Source: Chinchilla lanigera (taxonomy: Eukaryota; Chordata; Mammalia; Rodentia; Chinchillidae). From it: a stretch of 64,000 nt of DNA. The stretch is taken from assembly GCF_000276665.1 (NCBI RefSeq), contig NW_004955426.1, positions 1,376,179 to 1,440,178 of the forward strand. Reading direction: 5' to 3'. The position numbers and the translations under genes are program-made. The notes under the pieces were generated by a model that searched no databases, had not been told where the DNA came from, and was given only the letters and a program-made list of their open reading frames with translations. Each line of letters opens with the position of its first letter. Position 1 is the stretch's first letter. Below are positions 32,750-45,701 of this stretch, piece after piece.

Positions 32750-33848
32750 GGCCTTGATGGATTTACAGCAGAATTTTACAAGAAATTCAGAGAAGATTTA
32801 ATACCAACACTCTGCAAATTCTTTAACAAAATTGAAAAGGAAGCAATTCTCCCTAAGTTATTTCTGGAGGCAAGTATTATACTGATACCATAACCAGATA
32901 AAGACCCAACCAAGAAAGGGAACTACAGACCAATCTCCCTAACAAATATAGATGCAAAGATACTCAATAAAATACTAGCAAATAGAATGCAGCAAATTGT
33001 CAAGAAAATCATACACCATGACCAAGTCAGATTCATTCCAGGAATGCAGGGATGATTCAATATTAGTAAATAAATTAATGTTATACACCATATCAATTGA
33101 ACCAAAGACAAAAACTACATGCTCATCTCAATATAGATGCAGAAAAAGTTTTTGACAAAGTCCAACATGCATTCATGATAAAAACCCTACAGAAAATAGA
33201 AACAGATGGTCTTTACCAAAGACCACCAAAGTAATCTATGACAAACCAACAGCCAACATCATACTAAATGGACAAAAACTGAAAGCTTTTACTGTAAATC
33301 AGGTACAAGACAAGGATGTTCACTGTCACCACTCCTATTCAACATAGTTCTGGAAGCATTACCCAGAGTAATTAGACAAGAGAGAAGAAGAAAAGGAATA
33401 AGGATAGGAAAGGAAGAAGTAAAATTATCACTATTTGCAGATGACATGATACTTTACATGGAAGACCCCAAAAACTGCATAAGAAGACTCCCTGAATTAA
33501 TCAACAAATTCAGAGTATAGCTGGATACAAAGTCAACACCCAGAAATCAGTAATATTCCTATACACAAACAACAAATAGACTCAGAGAGAAATTAAGGAA
33601 ACTGTACCTTTCACAATAGCATCCAAGAAATTGAAATATTTAGGAATTAATCTAACAAAAGAAGCAAAAGATCTATTCAGTGAAAACCACAGTACTCTGA
33701 AAAAAGATATTGAAGAGGATTTCAATAAATGGAAAAATATTCCCTGCTCATGGATAGGAAGAACAGACATTGTGAAAATGGCCATACTCCCAAAACTGCT
33801 GTACAGATTCAGTGAAATTCCACTTGAACTACCATTAGCATACCTCAA
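32750..33848 (+). mobile_element. L1 LINE, inverted 5' segment with reverse-transcriptase motif
   Basis: The plus strand carries ORF2 reverse-transcriptase sequence from 'ggatttacagcagaatttta' through the catalytic FADD motif (33434-33445, 'tttgcagatgac') to 'ccattagcatacctca'. A surviving frame (from 33631) reads [19 protein letters not shown], then a short run to [19 protein letters not shown]. Frameshifts and a stop near 32893 break the rest. It is inverted relative to 30836-32749, and about 10 bp of element sequence (GCATACYTCA) is present in both pieces. That geometry is what twin priming produces. Confidence 0.93.
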
Positions 33849-35819
33849 ATGTTTTTTTAAAATACTGTTAAATAAATTTTTGCTTTTTTAGTATTTTATG
33901 TTCCCTACATTCATATACAAAAAATGGAATTGTTACAAATGTTGCCCTATAACTAATATTTATTATTCATATATTTTCACAGCAATACCAAAATCTTCCA
34001 CTCAAGAATTAAATTTGCCCTGAGTCTCTGGAGAATCATTTTTATTATATCAATTTACTTAAATAAAATGATATTAGTATATATATAAATACATAAGAGG
34101 ATTACCACTTATAATGTATATTCATAAGATATAGAATGCATATACATACACTATTTATATTTACAATATATATATTTATATTGCTCTCCTCGATTGTGTG
34201 AGTACCATGCAAAATAGTTGACATATATATTGTGTATTTGTCCGTTTCATACTAACGTTTCCATTTACACACTTAAGCATCATTCTCTTTCTATCGGTTT
34301 ACACTTTTTATTTTTTTCTGACTACTCCATAATAATCCCAAACTAAAAAGTCAGTTTCTCTTTCTACCTTGGAAATACTTGGCTATTTAATTTGTGACAC
34401 ATGTTCTATCACTTCAAAAACTTGTATACCATGTTTGAACTTCAGTGCTTCTTCCGTTAGGTCCTAAATCGTCTGTGACAAATTTGTCGATCTCTTTAAG
34501 GCGTGTTTGCACATTCTCCAGTTGTTTTGTAACTGTTTTCTATTTTGCTGATTTAACTTTCCTTCTGTGACTTCAATTTCTCCAGCAATTCTATGCCTAT
34601 GGTAATTTTTTAAATCCTATATTGTTTATATTTACCAAATACCTTGTTCTCTTTTACCTCTTGGAATGACGGTGTGGACCCTTTCTGATTTCTATGTCTA
34701 TGTTTGTGCCAGAATTTCATAGCTTAGAGCTAATCTCCAAACCTTTCCTGTTTCTTTCTTTCTTCCTTCAAATTGTGTGTTTTCAAAACATTTTTCCATA
34801 TCATAAGGCTTTCTGCCAACTTCTCCACCTGTACTTTGTTAGATTATTTTCAATGTACTTAAATTTTGAAGCAAAGTAAATACATGTATGTAGGATTTAA
34901 CAGAAAAAAAAATCAATTAGAGATGCTATTACTGCAGTATTATGAAATATCACCCATTCTGTATCCAAATGTCTACTTAGATGAAGAGGAGAACATCTAA
35001 CGTAGTGTGTGTGTGCTAACAATATCTTAAAATATAATAAAATAGAGTCCTAGCAACGTAGATAGATAGTACCAGACAGTATTTATGTGACACTGAATTC
35101 ATGCTAGACAAGGTAGTATCTGCAGATGAAAATGAGACTTGAACAGTTTATATAGTTACATCACACAGCCCACAACAAACAGCACTAGATTTAGACTCAG
35201 ACTGGATAGCCCATGAATCTTCTATGATGACTCCTTTGCAAATCATTTCCAAGAGTAATAGAAGAGAATGCTAGGGTCTGCCATTTTAGAATTTGGACTG
35301 CCCACTCAGCTACTCATGACTTTATCTAAGTCAAAGGTATTAATTTATCTTAGCGTCTGTTGTACTTTCCCCAAACTGTGTGTGACAATATCAACTTTAG
35401 GAGTCACTGGCAGGATGAAATGGAACAAAGCATGCCAAAATGCAGGCCACAGCATCCGCAGTCAGTAAATATGTACTGAATGGAATTTGAATCTTTGCAT
35501 CATTATTCACATCATAGAGTGTCAGTTTCGGCTTTCTTTATGTAGTGCTCACCTACCAACAGATAGGCAACTTTTGAGAAGAACTGAAAGCAAAGATGAT
35601 GCAGTATGATCTGGTTTTAAAATGCCAGGCTTCCTAGCATTGGCTACTGTGTGTGTGTGTGTGATTCAAAATGACACAAATCACCAGGAGACACCCCTTC
35701 CAAATTAAACTTAAATGGGATCTACTTGGTAATGAGGTCAGGAAGCCATGTAAGATATATTAAAGTGAGCCTATCATCAAATTAGCAGAACTAATAAAGA
35801 GAAACAGACCAACAGAAGT
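33849..35819. other. AT-rich sequence, no gene recognised
   Basis: Includes TATA-rich stretches near 34079-34175 and a short GT run near 35649-35661. No recognised repeat family or exon-like frame. Confidence 0.4.
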
Positions 35820-36015
35820 GTGTTGACGTATTCATCCATGCATAAGACATTTGCTGTGGTCTCACTGTGTGCCAGACACTGTGAAGTTACCGGGTGACAG
35901 TGGAGAGAAAATTCTCTGCCATCCATTAAGGAGCCCTTTACAGCAGCACTGCCAGTTGCCTCTTCTGCAATATGTGAAACAATGACTGATGAGAACGGAA
36001 TCACTTGTAACAGAC
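35820..36015 (+). mobile_element. L2-type LINE remnant
   Basis: The phrases 'ctcactgtgtgccagacact', 'gtgaagttaccgggtgacag' and 'ccattaaggagccctttaca' follow the L2 3' end order (transmission-type 'gtgtgccaggcactgtg', then 'gggatacag', then 'aggagctta'). The minus-strand 88-codon frame over it is an artefact. Confidence 0.6.
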
Positions 36016-37134
36016 AGATACACTTTATTTCAGTAGAAAACAAAATGGCATTTTCTCCTAATTTATTCAGCTTTAGGAAGCTTGATTTTTCTCATTTAAA
36101 ATTGAGGATTATCTCCAAATTCCAAATGTAAAGTAATGTAGTAGATACTTGATAAAGTAGAGAAAAAGCGTTTCAGAATTCCCTTCTACTTTCATTGCTT
36201 GCAGAAAGCACTGCTGTTAACTCGTAGTAACGAGCTAATTTTCTAATGAGAAGGTGCAGACAGTGCTTCATGACTGTTTTTTCTGAAGCTGTTCTCTGCA
36301 TCTCTTGGTGATAAAAGAAAGAAGGTACTTAAAAGCTAATTTCCTACAGGAATAATGTAAGGTTTAGACACTTTCAGAGTTGCTCTTCCATAATGATCTT
36401 CTACAACATTATCTTCCCAAATGAACACATTCTTTTGCGCCTCTTGTTCCTAAGTTAAACAGCATGCTGGCAAAACGTCTTGGGAGCTGATAGGTACCAG
36501 TTAAGTTTGGTGCTTTTCTGTAAATGTGCACAGTGGTTTTATTTTCAGAGCCAAAACAGAAGAACTGTAATAACGAGCAAATTCATAAGCACCGAGGGTG
36601 AGCACCAGTGATAGCTACATTTACTAAGGGCAAAGCATCGAATTGATGAGACAGCAGCTTTTGGGTCTCTTTTAGCTCACATCTCTTTGGGCTCTGTGTT
36701 TAACGAAGGCTGAGCTTTTCCTTGCTTGTCAATGGCCTAATTTGAGTAGGTACTGAGACCTGTAAAGTCAGCACCATTTTTTCTTACTTACGATAATTCA
36801 ATGATTATAGTTTCCATTTTTGCAAGCTACTAGGAGGGGGCCACTATAACTGACAGCATTTGAAGTCAGAGTGGCTAGCACCCTCCAGGTATGGAATTAT
36901 GAAACCCTCCCAGGCAGCCACTGCAGTTTTCTTTTGCGTTTGCTTATATACCCTTAGGTACACCATGTCGTGAAGAATGGACGCTGTTATTCTATGTGCA
37001 AAAGTACAAATAAAGCTAGCATATTTTCATGAAAATACAATGTAATCTCACACATCAAATAACTGGACCATAATCTGATTTTCAGTAGAATTCAGTAGTT
37101 CAAAAACAGTTGTATCTATTGTAATGAACTTTCA
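36016..37134. other. No gene recognised
   Basis: No repeat or exon-like frame was recognised. Confidence 0.4.
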
Positions 37135-37138
37135 CATA

Positions 37139-37212
37139 TTTTGAGACAAGGTCATGCTCTGTAGTCCAGGTCAGCTTCAAGCTCAATCTTCCTGCCTGAG
37201 CTTCCCAAGTTA
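37139..37212 (-). mobile_element. Truncated B1-type SINE
   Basis: The plus strand reads 'tttgagacaaggtcatgctc', 'tgtagtccaggtcagcttca', 'cttcctgcctgagcttccca', which is a B1 reverse complement ending before the 5' part. It is old and diverged. Confidence 0.65.
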
Positions 37213-37299
37213 CAGTATTTTAAATAAGCAATTCCATTATTAATCATATAATATCTGGAAAATATCAAAAATATATGTAAAGGGAAACACTTCTGCTAC

Positions 37300-37565
37300 T
37301 CTGAGAATTGAAATATTTTATCTAAACTTTCTGCAGGCTTATGTGTCTGTGTTAATAATCACATTATATAAACACACTGATTTGTTGTAACTTGTTATAG
37401 AGCCTGTCCTTTAACTAGTCATATCTGATGAAACTATGATTTCAATTGCTATACAGTAGTCCACTGTATAGATCTATGCTAATTTAACAATTTTTCATTA
37501 TTATGCATTTGAGCATTTTTTTCCTTTTTATCATAAAAAAGTATTATATTGAACATTATTCAACC
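37300..37565 (-). mobile_element. Possible ancient LINE remnant
   Basis: The order 'acagtagtccactgtataga', 'aatttttcattattatgc', 'tattatattgaacattattc' resembles the reverse complement of an old L1 post-ORF2 region. Weak similarity only. Confidence 0.35.
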
Positions 37566-37849
37566 AAATGTGTCCCAGGACTCATATAATTTTATTATGC
37601 TCTTTTCCGAATTCCTATTGCCACTGCCTACCCTTGCCATATGTAACCTCTTACACTGTTAAATTCATTTCTCTTTCTGTTTATTCTCAGTTTTTTTCCT
37701 GCTTCAGTATAATCAGTGAAAAACAATCATGTGTAATTGTAGCTACTGGTCTTAGTTCTGAGGTTATCTATGAGTTTTTCACTTTTTCAAATATTCAGGG
37801 AGCTGTAGGAAGATATTATTCCAAATTTAGGCAGGGGCTTCTGTTTAGC

Positions 37850-38337
37850 AACACATCGCATTCAAACAATCAGGTGGCACTAGGCAGCTATTAGAATGGC
37901 TAAAATTTTTAACAATGACAATACCAATTGCTTTTGAAGATATAAAATAATGGCAGTCTTTATTCAGTGCTGATGGGAACACAAAATGGTAGACCCAGTT
38001 TGGAAGACTTTTTGGCAGTTGCTTTCAGTAATTATGCTATCAGTGTGCTATCCATAATTATACTTGTAGGTGTTTACCAATGTATTTGAAAAGACATCTA
38101 CACAAAAACCTGTGCATAAATATTTACAGTACCTCTACTCATTATTGCCCAAGCTGGAAGCAAACAAGTTGGCCCTTCAGAAAGTAAATGGGTAAATGTG
38201 CTGTGGTACATCCATACAGAGGAATATCACTCAGTATCTAAAAAGAAAAGAGGTACCAAGCCTTGAGAGAAATGAAGGCAACTGCAATGCATATGACCAT
38301 GTAAAGGAAACCAATATTATGTACTGCATTACGGAAT
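37850..38337 (+). mobile_element. Ancient L1M-type LINE, ORF2 3' part
   Basis: Landmarks in order are 'tattagaatggctaaaattt', 'cagtgctgatgggaacacaa', 'cacaaaaacctgtgcataaa', 'tacctctactcattattgcc', 'gctgtggtacatccatacag' and 'ggaatatcactcagtatct'. These are the conserved C-terminal part of L1 ORF2 in an old subfamily. No open frame remains. The copy appears to continue after a SINE at 38338-38490. Confidence 0.75.
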
Positions 38338-38490
38338 GATATCTTTTCATTACTGGAACTGAATCCAGGACCTTAGCACTGAGCTATATACTCAGCAGTC
38401 GCCTACACACACTTTTTTGAGTGAGGGTCTTATTCAGTCACTAAGTCGATGGGCTGGAACTTGTGGTCCTCTTGTCTCAGAACTTACTCT
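38338..38490 (-). mobile_element. B1-ID composite SINE
   Basis: The plus strand has an ID reverse complement ('cattactggaactgaatcca' through 'gagctatatactcagc') followed by a diverged B1 reverse complement ('gagtgagggtcttattcagt', 'cctcttgtctcag'). It is inserted between two parts of an L1M-type element. Confidence 0.65.
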
Positions 38491-39400
38491 TAGGAAACTA
38501 TAACAGTAGACACATAATCAAATGCATCTACCAAAGTCATTCAACTTTACAACATAAAGAATGAAATGTAATGCATGCAAATTTTAAAATGACTTAGTCT
38601 GTCAAAGACTCTGAAGATGGAATACCAAATGTGACAAACCTGTGAGCCTATAGGATGCCCGCTCATTAAAGTGAACAAAGAAAGAGACCTAAGAAACTTT
38701 GGAAATGAGTGGACTGAAAGAAAAATAAACTATTTTAATCTCAACACTAAATTACAAAATGAAGTAATCACTGCAATCCAGTTGGTGATGTTTCCCACAG
38801 AGCTCAGGTTTAACACCTGTGTCCCTCCTGTGCATGTGTACTGCAACTAGACAATGAAGCAAAGGGGTGGTGGGGGTGTTGAGCCGGGCCTCTCAGTTTG
38901 AGAGCAGAAAGCTACATGTAAGTAAGGGAAGAGACTACAACCACTCACGTGGCAACAGACTACAGTTTGGGAAATCATTATGAACTCATGCAGATGCAGA
39001 TGGTTGCATAAATATTTACAAATATACAAAGTTTCAAAGTCACTAAAATAAGGAAAGTCTGAGAAACTTCCTGAGACAAGAGAAGTCTTAAGCAACCTGA
39101 CAACTAAATGTTATCTGGTATCCTGGATAGCATCCTGAAGTAGAAAAAGGCACTAGGTAAAACCTAAGAAAATCTACATAAAGTATGGATTTTAGCTCCC
39201 AACAAAGCATCACTGCTGATCTACAATTATAACAAATGTATCAGATGTAATACTAACATCGGATGCACAAGCTGGGGTGATCTGGTTGTAGGGTATGTGG
39301 GAACTCAAAGCGGTATCTTTGAAAATTCTATGTAGATCTACAACTGTTCAGACTTTTCTTTAAATACATGTTTAAAGATGTATAACATGAGTAATCATTC
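38491..39400 (+). mobile_element. Ancient L1M-type 3' UTR (copy 2)
   Basis: It starts 'caaatgcatctaccaaagtc' and 'aactttacaacataaagaat' and ends with the blocks also seen at 8700-9095: 'aaaacctaagaaaatctaca', 'ctacaattataacaaatgta', 'gggtatgtgggaactc' and 'gtagatctacaactg'. The middle part (about 38640-39060) is less certain and may contain another old insertion. Confidence 0.5.
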
Positions 39401-41121
39401 AAAGTAAGACATCAATAGGAACTGATAATCAAAGTTCAGCTGCTACTCTGAAAACACAATACTGTAACTTCCTAAAGGAATTTTAATCAAAGACACCCTA
39501 GTACCTAACTTATGTTTAATAAAGTAGAACACATTCAGTCAGAACTTAATTGACAAGCTTCAGACGCTCCTGCTCGGCCCATCCCAGGGCTCACTTTCTG
39601 AGTCGGCCCTTCTCTGACAACGTGTCTTTGTAACACTCTGGCTTTGGGTTCCCTCATTTCCAACAAGAGGACCAGAAAAGCCCTTATCTCGGCAGTTGCT
39701 AGGGAAGTAAACAGATATACATAAGCCACCTCAGAGGATGGCTATTATAATGCACACAAACTTTAGCTATTGGTGTGGTTGTTTATTATCATCAAGACAT
39801 TATCTTAAAAGAAAAGATGGCCAACAATTACACCCATACTTTCATTTTTATTACGTAAACTGTGAGCGGTGTGGCAGAGCAAGTATAATTACTTTGATGG
39901 GAAAGATCAACAGGTGATTTTCTTTTTCTTTTTAAAATTTTCTTTGTCTTTATGCTCTGCTATAGTCTCAAGATGCTACCCGCTATGAATTAACTTGTAA
40001 TGAAAGTATACATTTAAAGCTGAAGTCAATTTGCTATACTAGATCAGCGCTTATATCAAATTTCATATGACCAAAATAATAGATGCATATGTTTAAATGC
40101 TACACAGTACTGGAGGATTTTATATTGAATATTAATTCTTCCCTCCCTCCCTTTTCTTATTTATTTCCACTGTTAGTGCTAGTGACTTAAATCGTTTCTG
40201 TTTTTGTGTTTTCTACTGGTAACTTTTCCATCTCAAAATGATATATACATATGAAGAATATTTGCTTTAATCAACTAGAGCCTGCCTTTTTATTTCCTAC
40301 CTTGATAACTGAAAAATTCAACTGGTCTAAATCAACATTTCTGCCATACGCCTCCCAAATGATAGTCCTTACAACATGAAGTCCCTTTATTGGTTAGGTC
40401 CTTAACTTTAAGCAAAATCCATAAGATTTCATTTCTTCTGCCACTGATATCATTTAGCACTACTTCGGTAAACAAGATATGATACAGATTCCAATGTCAT
40501 CAAGGTCCCCGAAAGTAGGGAAGTTCAGAGTTGAAATTTATAATATAGGATTTACTGGTAATACTCACAAAGTATAACCTAAATATTATTAAATGAGTGA
40601 TCATGTTCGAGATGGGTTTACAAAGTGAACTCTAATTATAATTTCCCCCGAAAATTCTGCATTTGCAGGCAAGAATTCCCATATGCAAAGTCAAGGCAGC
40701 TACGAACATCTGAATCACCAAGAGGCAACTGTAGGCATGGTTTTTTCTTCCGACATATATTACAACAGTCATCACGACACTAAGGCTGTGTTTTTGTAAT
40801 AAGTTACATGCTTTTTGCAAGAGTGGTTTTTCCCTTTTCACCTTTGCACAAAATATTGGCTTCCTACAGTAACAGTGGCTCCCTACAAGAGGAATTCTCA
40901 ACAGGCAGAGGGTGGATGGGAAGTTATGAATGCTAAAGTTTTAAAATAAGCCCCACTCTTCTATCCAAAGGGCTTCTGTTACAGCTTCTAAGTGGAAGCA
41001 CATGGCCACCTCCTTTCCCTTCCCCAGCTGCACTCTATCATATTAACCATTGTAGATTTAAAACATAAGGTGCTGACTTGGGAGTCCTTGAACCATAGCT
41101 AAACATCTTTTGTTAGTATCC
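39401..41121. other. No gene recognised
   Basis: Short minus-strand frames at 39535-39729 and 40632-40901 have no domain or splice context. No repeat was recognised. Confidence 0.4.
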
Positions 41122-41265
41122 TGCCAAATAGTTAATGAACACCTACCACCTGGCAGAGGATGTTTGAGGAGAAGTCCCGCCCTCTTCAGCACAGACAAAA
41201 AGTGCTGTGATCATGGAGCTTATCTTCTAGAGGGGGCAGAGATAAACAGGCAATTACAATCCAGG
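41122..41265 (+). mobile_element. L2-type LINE remnant
   Basis: The phrases 'atgaacacctaccacctggc', 'tcatggagcttatcttctag' and 'gggcagagataaacaggcaa' match the ordered 3' end of L2 ('cctactatgtgccaggc', 'ggagcttacattctag', 'gacaataaac'). Confidence 0.65.
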
Positions 41266-41545
41266 CTCAGATCAATCATTACTTAAACTAAACCTCACTT
41301 TCACTGGGAATTCTTTCATTCACAATCAGCCTCTCTCAGAGCTTTTCTGAAGCTCTGGGTCCTCAAGCAGTTTCATGCCAACTGTTCTGTGGTGTTTCTC
41401 AGAGCTGCCTGAAGTTCATTTCTGTTATAATGAGATGGTTTCTATTTGAATGTTTCCTCTTAGGTCTGCCCACCACCTCTGACTCACCTGCCTCTGCTTT
41501 CTTTCATCTCTGCCACGGGTACAGACTCTTCATGCCTGACTGTGA
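41266..41545. other. No feature recognised
   Basis: Short spacer between the L2 remnant and the ID target site. A 68-codon frame starting at 41430 runs into the ID and is an artefact. Confidence 0.45.
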
Positions 41546-41559
41546 CCCTGTCACTTTCT

Positions 41560-41652
41560 CCTTTTTCTTTTTTTTTCCAGTACTGGGAATCGAACTCACG
41601 ACCTCGCGCTTGCCAGGCAGGCGCTTATGCCGCTGAGCTAAATCCCCAGCCG
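41560..41652 (-). mobile_element. ID-type SINE, young copy with 14-bp target-site duplication
   Basis: The plus strand runs from a T-rich tail through 'tactgggaatcgaactcacg' to 'gagctaaatccccagccg'. Several CpGs are intact. The direct repeat CCCTGTCACTTTCT is perfect at 41546-41559 and 41653-41666. Confidence 0.95.
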
Positions 41653-41666
41653 CCCTGTCACTTTCT

Positions 41667-42252
41667 TAACAAAAACAATTATTGATCTTGATCCCTTCAA
41701 GGCTCCCCAGCTGGTTATCTGAGTCCTTGGAATTACATGTGTTTCCATGTTCACATTTTTTTAAAAAATCTGGACTCAGAAAGATGCACCCACTATTTAT
41801 ATGTAACACTCCCAGCAGGGTTTGAAGATGCACTCATAGTCAGTATGTTGCTATTTCTGAAGCAAAAATATACAAGTGTTCATATTACATAGAGTAAACA
41901 GTGCCTCAGTCCAGGGCAAACTTTGCCATCAAGTGACTTCCATTATTTTCACAGCTTTGGCATCTCCAAGGTGCAGTTAAAAACTGAGGCTGTATGCTCC
42001 TGGTACAGGTGGGATCATGAACCATTGTCCAGACATGTCAAACCTAGTATCGAGATTTCTTCTTTTAAATGTCTACAAGCTCTTTTTCCTCTGCATTCAA
42101 ACACACTGGACACATTATGACACAGATTTTTGAAATGTGTGAATCAATTTGTGCAGACATAAGAAGCAGGTTTAACCACATTAGATTCATCTGACCGGAA
42201 ATTCAGTGTCTAAGATAAATTTCAATATATATAACATTAAGAAAGATATTGA
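41667..42252. other. No feature recognised
   Basis: No gene or repeat was recognised. A 65-codon frame at 41923-42120 is treated as chance. Confidence 0.4.
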
Positions 42253-42416
42253 GAGTGAAGCATGTCTCAGGGTTCCAGGAGGCTAAGGCAGGAAAGTTAC
42301 AAACTCAAGCCCAGACTTAGTGCCTTAGTGAGAATCTGTCTCAAAATAAAAAAATAAAAGTGCTGGGGATGTAGCTCAGTGTGAACATCCTGGGTTCCAT
42401 CCCCAGTACTGGAAGA
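42253..42416 (+). mobile_element. B1-ID composite SINE
   Basis: The B1 half ('ggaggctaaggcaggaaagt', 'gagaatctgtctcaaaataa') is followed by an A-rich linker and an ID half ('tgctggggatgtagctcagt', 'gggttccatccccagtactg'). Same architecture as 4680-4885 and 38338-38490 in the opposite orientation. A 5-10 bp gap in the ID body suggests deletion. Confidence 0.78.
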
Positions 42417-45400
42417 AGATAAGACAGGAAAAGAAAACCGTTGAAACTAGAAATAAGAGTATCAGCAAATACAAAGAAAACACCAAGAAGATACAGAGAT
42501 TAACTTGAGCCACCAATAGCACAAGTCCAACCAAGGGAGAAATCTGCCAGGATCATTGCTGCTGAGGCTCCTGAAGGATATTTCAGCCTGTGGGTTCAAT
42601 GCAAAGAGGTCTCTTGGAATCTGCTAAATTCTGAATTTCTGAGTAAAATGGGAAGGCATATAATTTTCCTTGATATGGATGGGGTAACTAGATATTTTCA
42701 TATTCAGGCTTTTAGTTCCGGCTATCTTATTTTAAAGCCTCTAGGACAACTGAATGTCAGATTCTAAATGGGTTGTCCACTTATTCTAGCATTCCATACA
42801 GTTATATCGCTTTCAAAGTGACAGAAAACCACCATAATACAACAGGCATAAGAGACGAAGTTTGTCTTACAGAGTTTCAAGCTCCAGATTCTAAAAACAT
42901 ATGCATGCAGCAACAAATTGGCAAGATTCTAATTTGGTAATCTTCACTTAAAATATACAGAAAGACACTTAGTTCAAAAATTAAGACATATGCTCATAAA
43001 TTCTAGCTCTGAATTTACTCACTTCCAGTAGACGCCCATGAAGCATGAATCTCACCCATGAAGGAAGGGTAAGTGAAGGAAACCAAATAAGTGTGGTTCA
43101 CCAGTTTCCAAACCGCATCTGATACATCCTCACTGCCTCTAAATGCTGACTTATCACCAGGCATACAAAAGGGGATAGGTAAAATTCTGTTCCAAATCAA
43201 ATCACTGGTCACAGCTTATCGAAGGTTCATAACTTAGCACGCAAGAAAGAAAAATCTGCACACAACAATCTTTATCATCTTTTCTCAAGTGCACTATGCA
43301 AAAAACAATGATTAAAAGGGTAGAGGGTGTCAGAAGCATTTCTGGGTCCTATAGTAAGAATAAAAAGGTTGTGTGAGGAGGGATGGCTTGGACCAGTTTC
43401 CATCAGAAGAACAGAAACAGGAAACAATATCAACTGCAAACCCTGGTCTGCTCAACTCGGCAAACTTGTGAAAGAAAGTGTCAGTCCCTGAAGGAGGGTG
43501 GGGACCATGACAACATCAGAAATTTTAAATACTGAGAAAATCAGGCACCCTACAAAACCTGACATCTTAAATACAGGAATTTAAAATCAAGATCATAGGC
43601 ATCTAATTGAAACTTCACATTTACAAAATATTGGTATGTAATATGCAGTGTTATATAGAAAAACAGATAATATATCTACCGCAGTACATTAACTGGCATT
43701 AAGCGCATTTCCTGAACACTTACTAATATTGCCATCAGAGCTATCATGTAAATTTGAGTTCAATTGCTGAGATTATGACACCAGCGTAAAAACTGAGTAA
43801 TGCTCACTGTGCTACTGACTATGAAAGAGAAGAAAGAACTTCATCGGCAACGGTTGTGAAGTTTGCTGGCTGTTCATAATTTTTTAAGGATTTACTGCAG
43901 AAAATTAATTTTTTAGCTGAATCCTGAAAAGCAATTTGATAAACTATAACAGAATGTCAAACCATTGCCAGAAGCAATGTTTTGAAAATTAAATGTGCAT
44001 TGCATTAAATGTTTAAACGTGCATTCTTACTTTTTTAAAATGCTGATCCCGACATTAAAAATGAGCATACATTCCATTTAGCATGAAACATAATTTGCAA
44101 TTATATCAGTTGTGGCATGTCAGAAAAATCATTAACTTGAAAATCAACTCTAGTTCTCATGCTTATTATAAGGCATGATTGTAATTTGGAAAGTAACTGT
44201 ATTGCCGAGGTGTATATTTGTGTGTGTGTGTATACAGGTATGCTACTGATTAAAAAATTAGTCAATACCTCCTTTAGCACTTAGGGAGCTATTTTTACAG
44301 AAAGACATTATTTGTGGCATGCAGTGGAGGAAATACTTATGATCGGTAGTTCCATAGTGTTGTATTTTATACAGATCATCTAAACTTTGCTATAGTTTGT
44401 GTAATGAGTTATATACGCTTACCAGACTTTAAGCCATAAGAAGTCATTTTAAAAGTGATAATACATGTATTTAAAAGCCATTACTTTAAATATATGAAGA
44501 TTATGCATATAGTCAACAAATATTTATTAGGTTTTCTAGCAACTAATCACTCTAGATCTCTGCAAGAGATATTGAGGAATCCGAGGCTGCTGTAATCAAC
44601 CTTGCTTCTTCTGCAAACCTCTGCACACAGCTCCCAGCTGAGCTAAGATTGACCTTAGCTTTCAGCTTCAAATACCATGCTGTCTTCCATTACTGCTCTG
44701 CTGGTTAATGAAAAACCGTGTAGATAATATTAAATAGAGAAAAGGTGGGTAAATACTGTCTGGAGTGTTTAAAACACTGATTCTAGTGGTCAGTATAACG
44801 GGCCAATGAAGCTGCTGATGGCTTTAACTGTTTCATTTTCATTCTGATTTTTGTGCTTGAATGCACAGACATACCTGGCCCCATCCTGGATTAGACTTTT
44901 AAGACTATGATGAAATAAGATGGTGCGTTAGCATAAATAACTTCCACAGGCTATTCAAAGTTCTCTTGCATAAGTGAGGATGTAAGAAAGGTGACAAAGC
45001 TTTTCGTCTTGTATACTGAAAATATAGATCCATCCAATTCCAGTTTGTGTTAGACAGGGTCCACCTGATGGCCTAGTTTTACATCACGAGATACTTTTTA
45101 AGTGCTGAAGAGTGAGTAAAGCTTCTGATCTATTTTCCTTTTGGCATTTAAAGATAAAGTGGAACTATTCATGAAGTCCCATTTCTGCAGTGGGAGGGTA
45201 CGATTAGCAAGAATACAGCATGTGAAATCCGCTGTCTCTAATTTCTACTTTGGGAGCCCACTTTCTCACCACTGGAACTGCAGGTAGGCTCTTCCTGGCT
45301 GAACACCGGGAATTAAGCCATGGTCTAGGCTAGAAATGGCCTCAGATGGCATTTTAAGAAAAAGATATGTGAACGCTTTGGTATTCAGCGGTCTTCTTTA

Positions 45401-45701
45401 AAAATGGTTATTGAGACGCATCCTTGTAAACTGAAGTGCTACTATAATATAATAAAAGGACATGTGCTAGTGCATTCATCAAATATTTATGAAGCTCCTA
45501 ACCAAACGAAGCCCTATTCCATCAAAGCTCAAAACAGTCAACAGTGCCCACCCGTGTGACCGATATTTTCTAGAGGAGTGCAACAATGATGAACATGGAA
45601 ATAAACTGCTACAGTGTAAATGTCTTCTGGTAGGGGACATCAAAAAAGAGGAAGTGGATAGGAAGTACTCAGCAAGGTATTGCTCTTCTAACCGGGGTAG
45701 A
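42417..45701. other. AT-rich sequence, no gene recognised
   Basis: No repeat family or exon-like frame was recognised over more than 3 kb. It includes a short (GT)n near 44219-44232. It is the longest stretch in the window with no recognised repeat. Confidence 0.4.
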
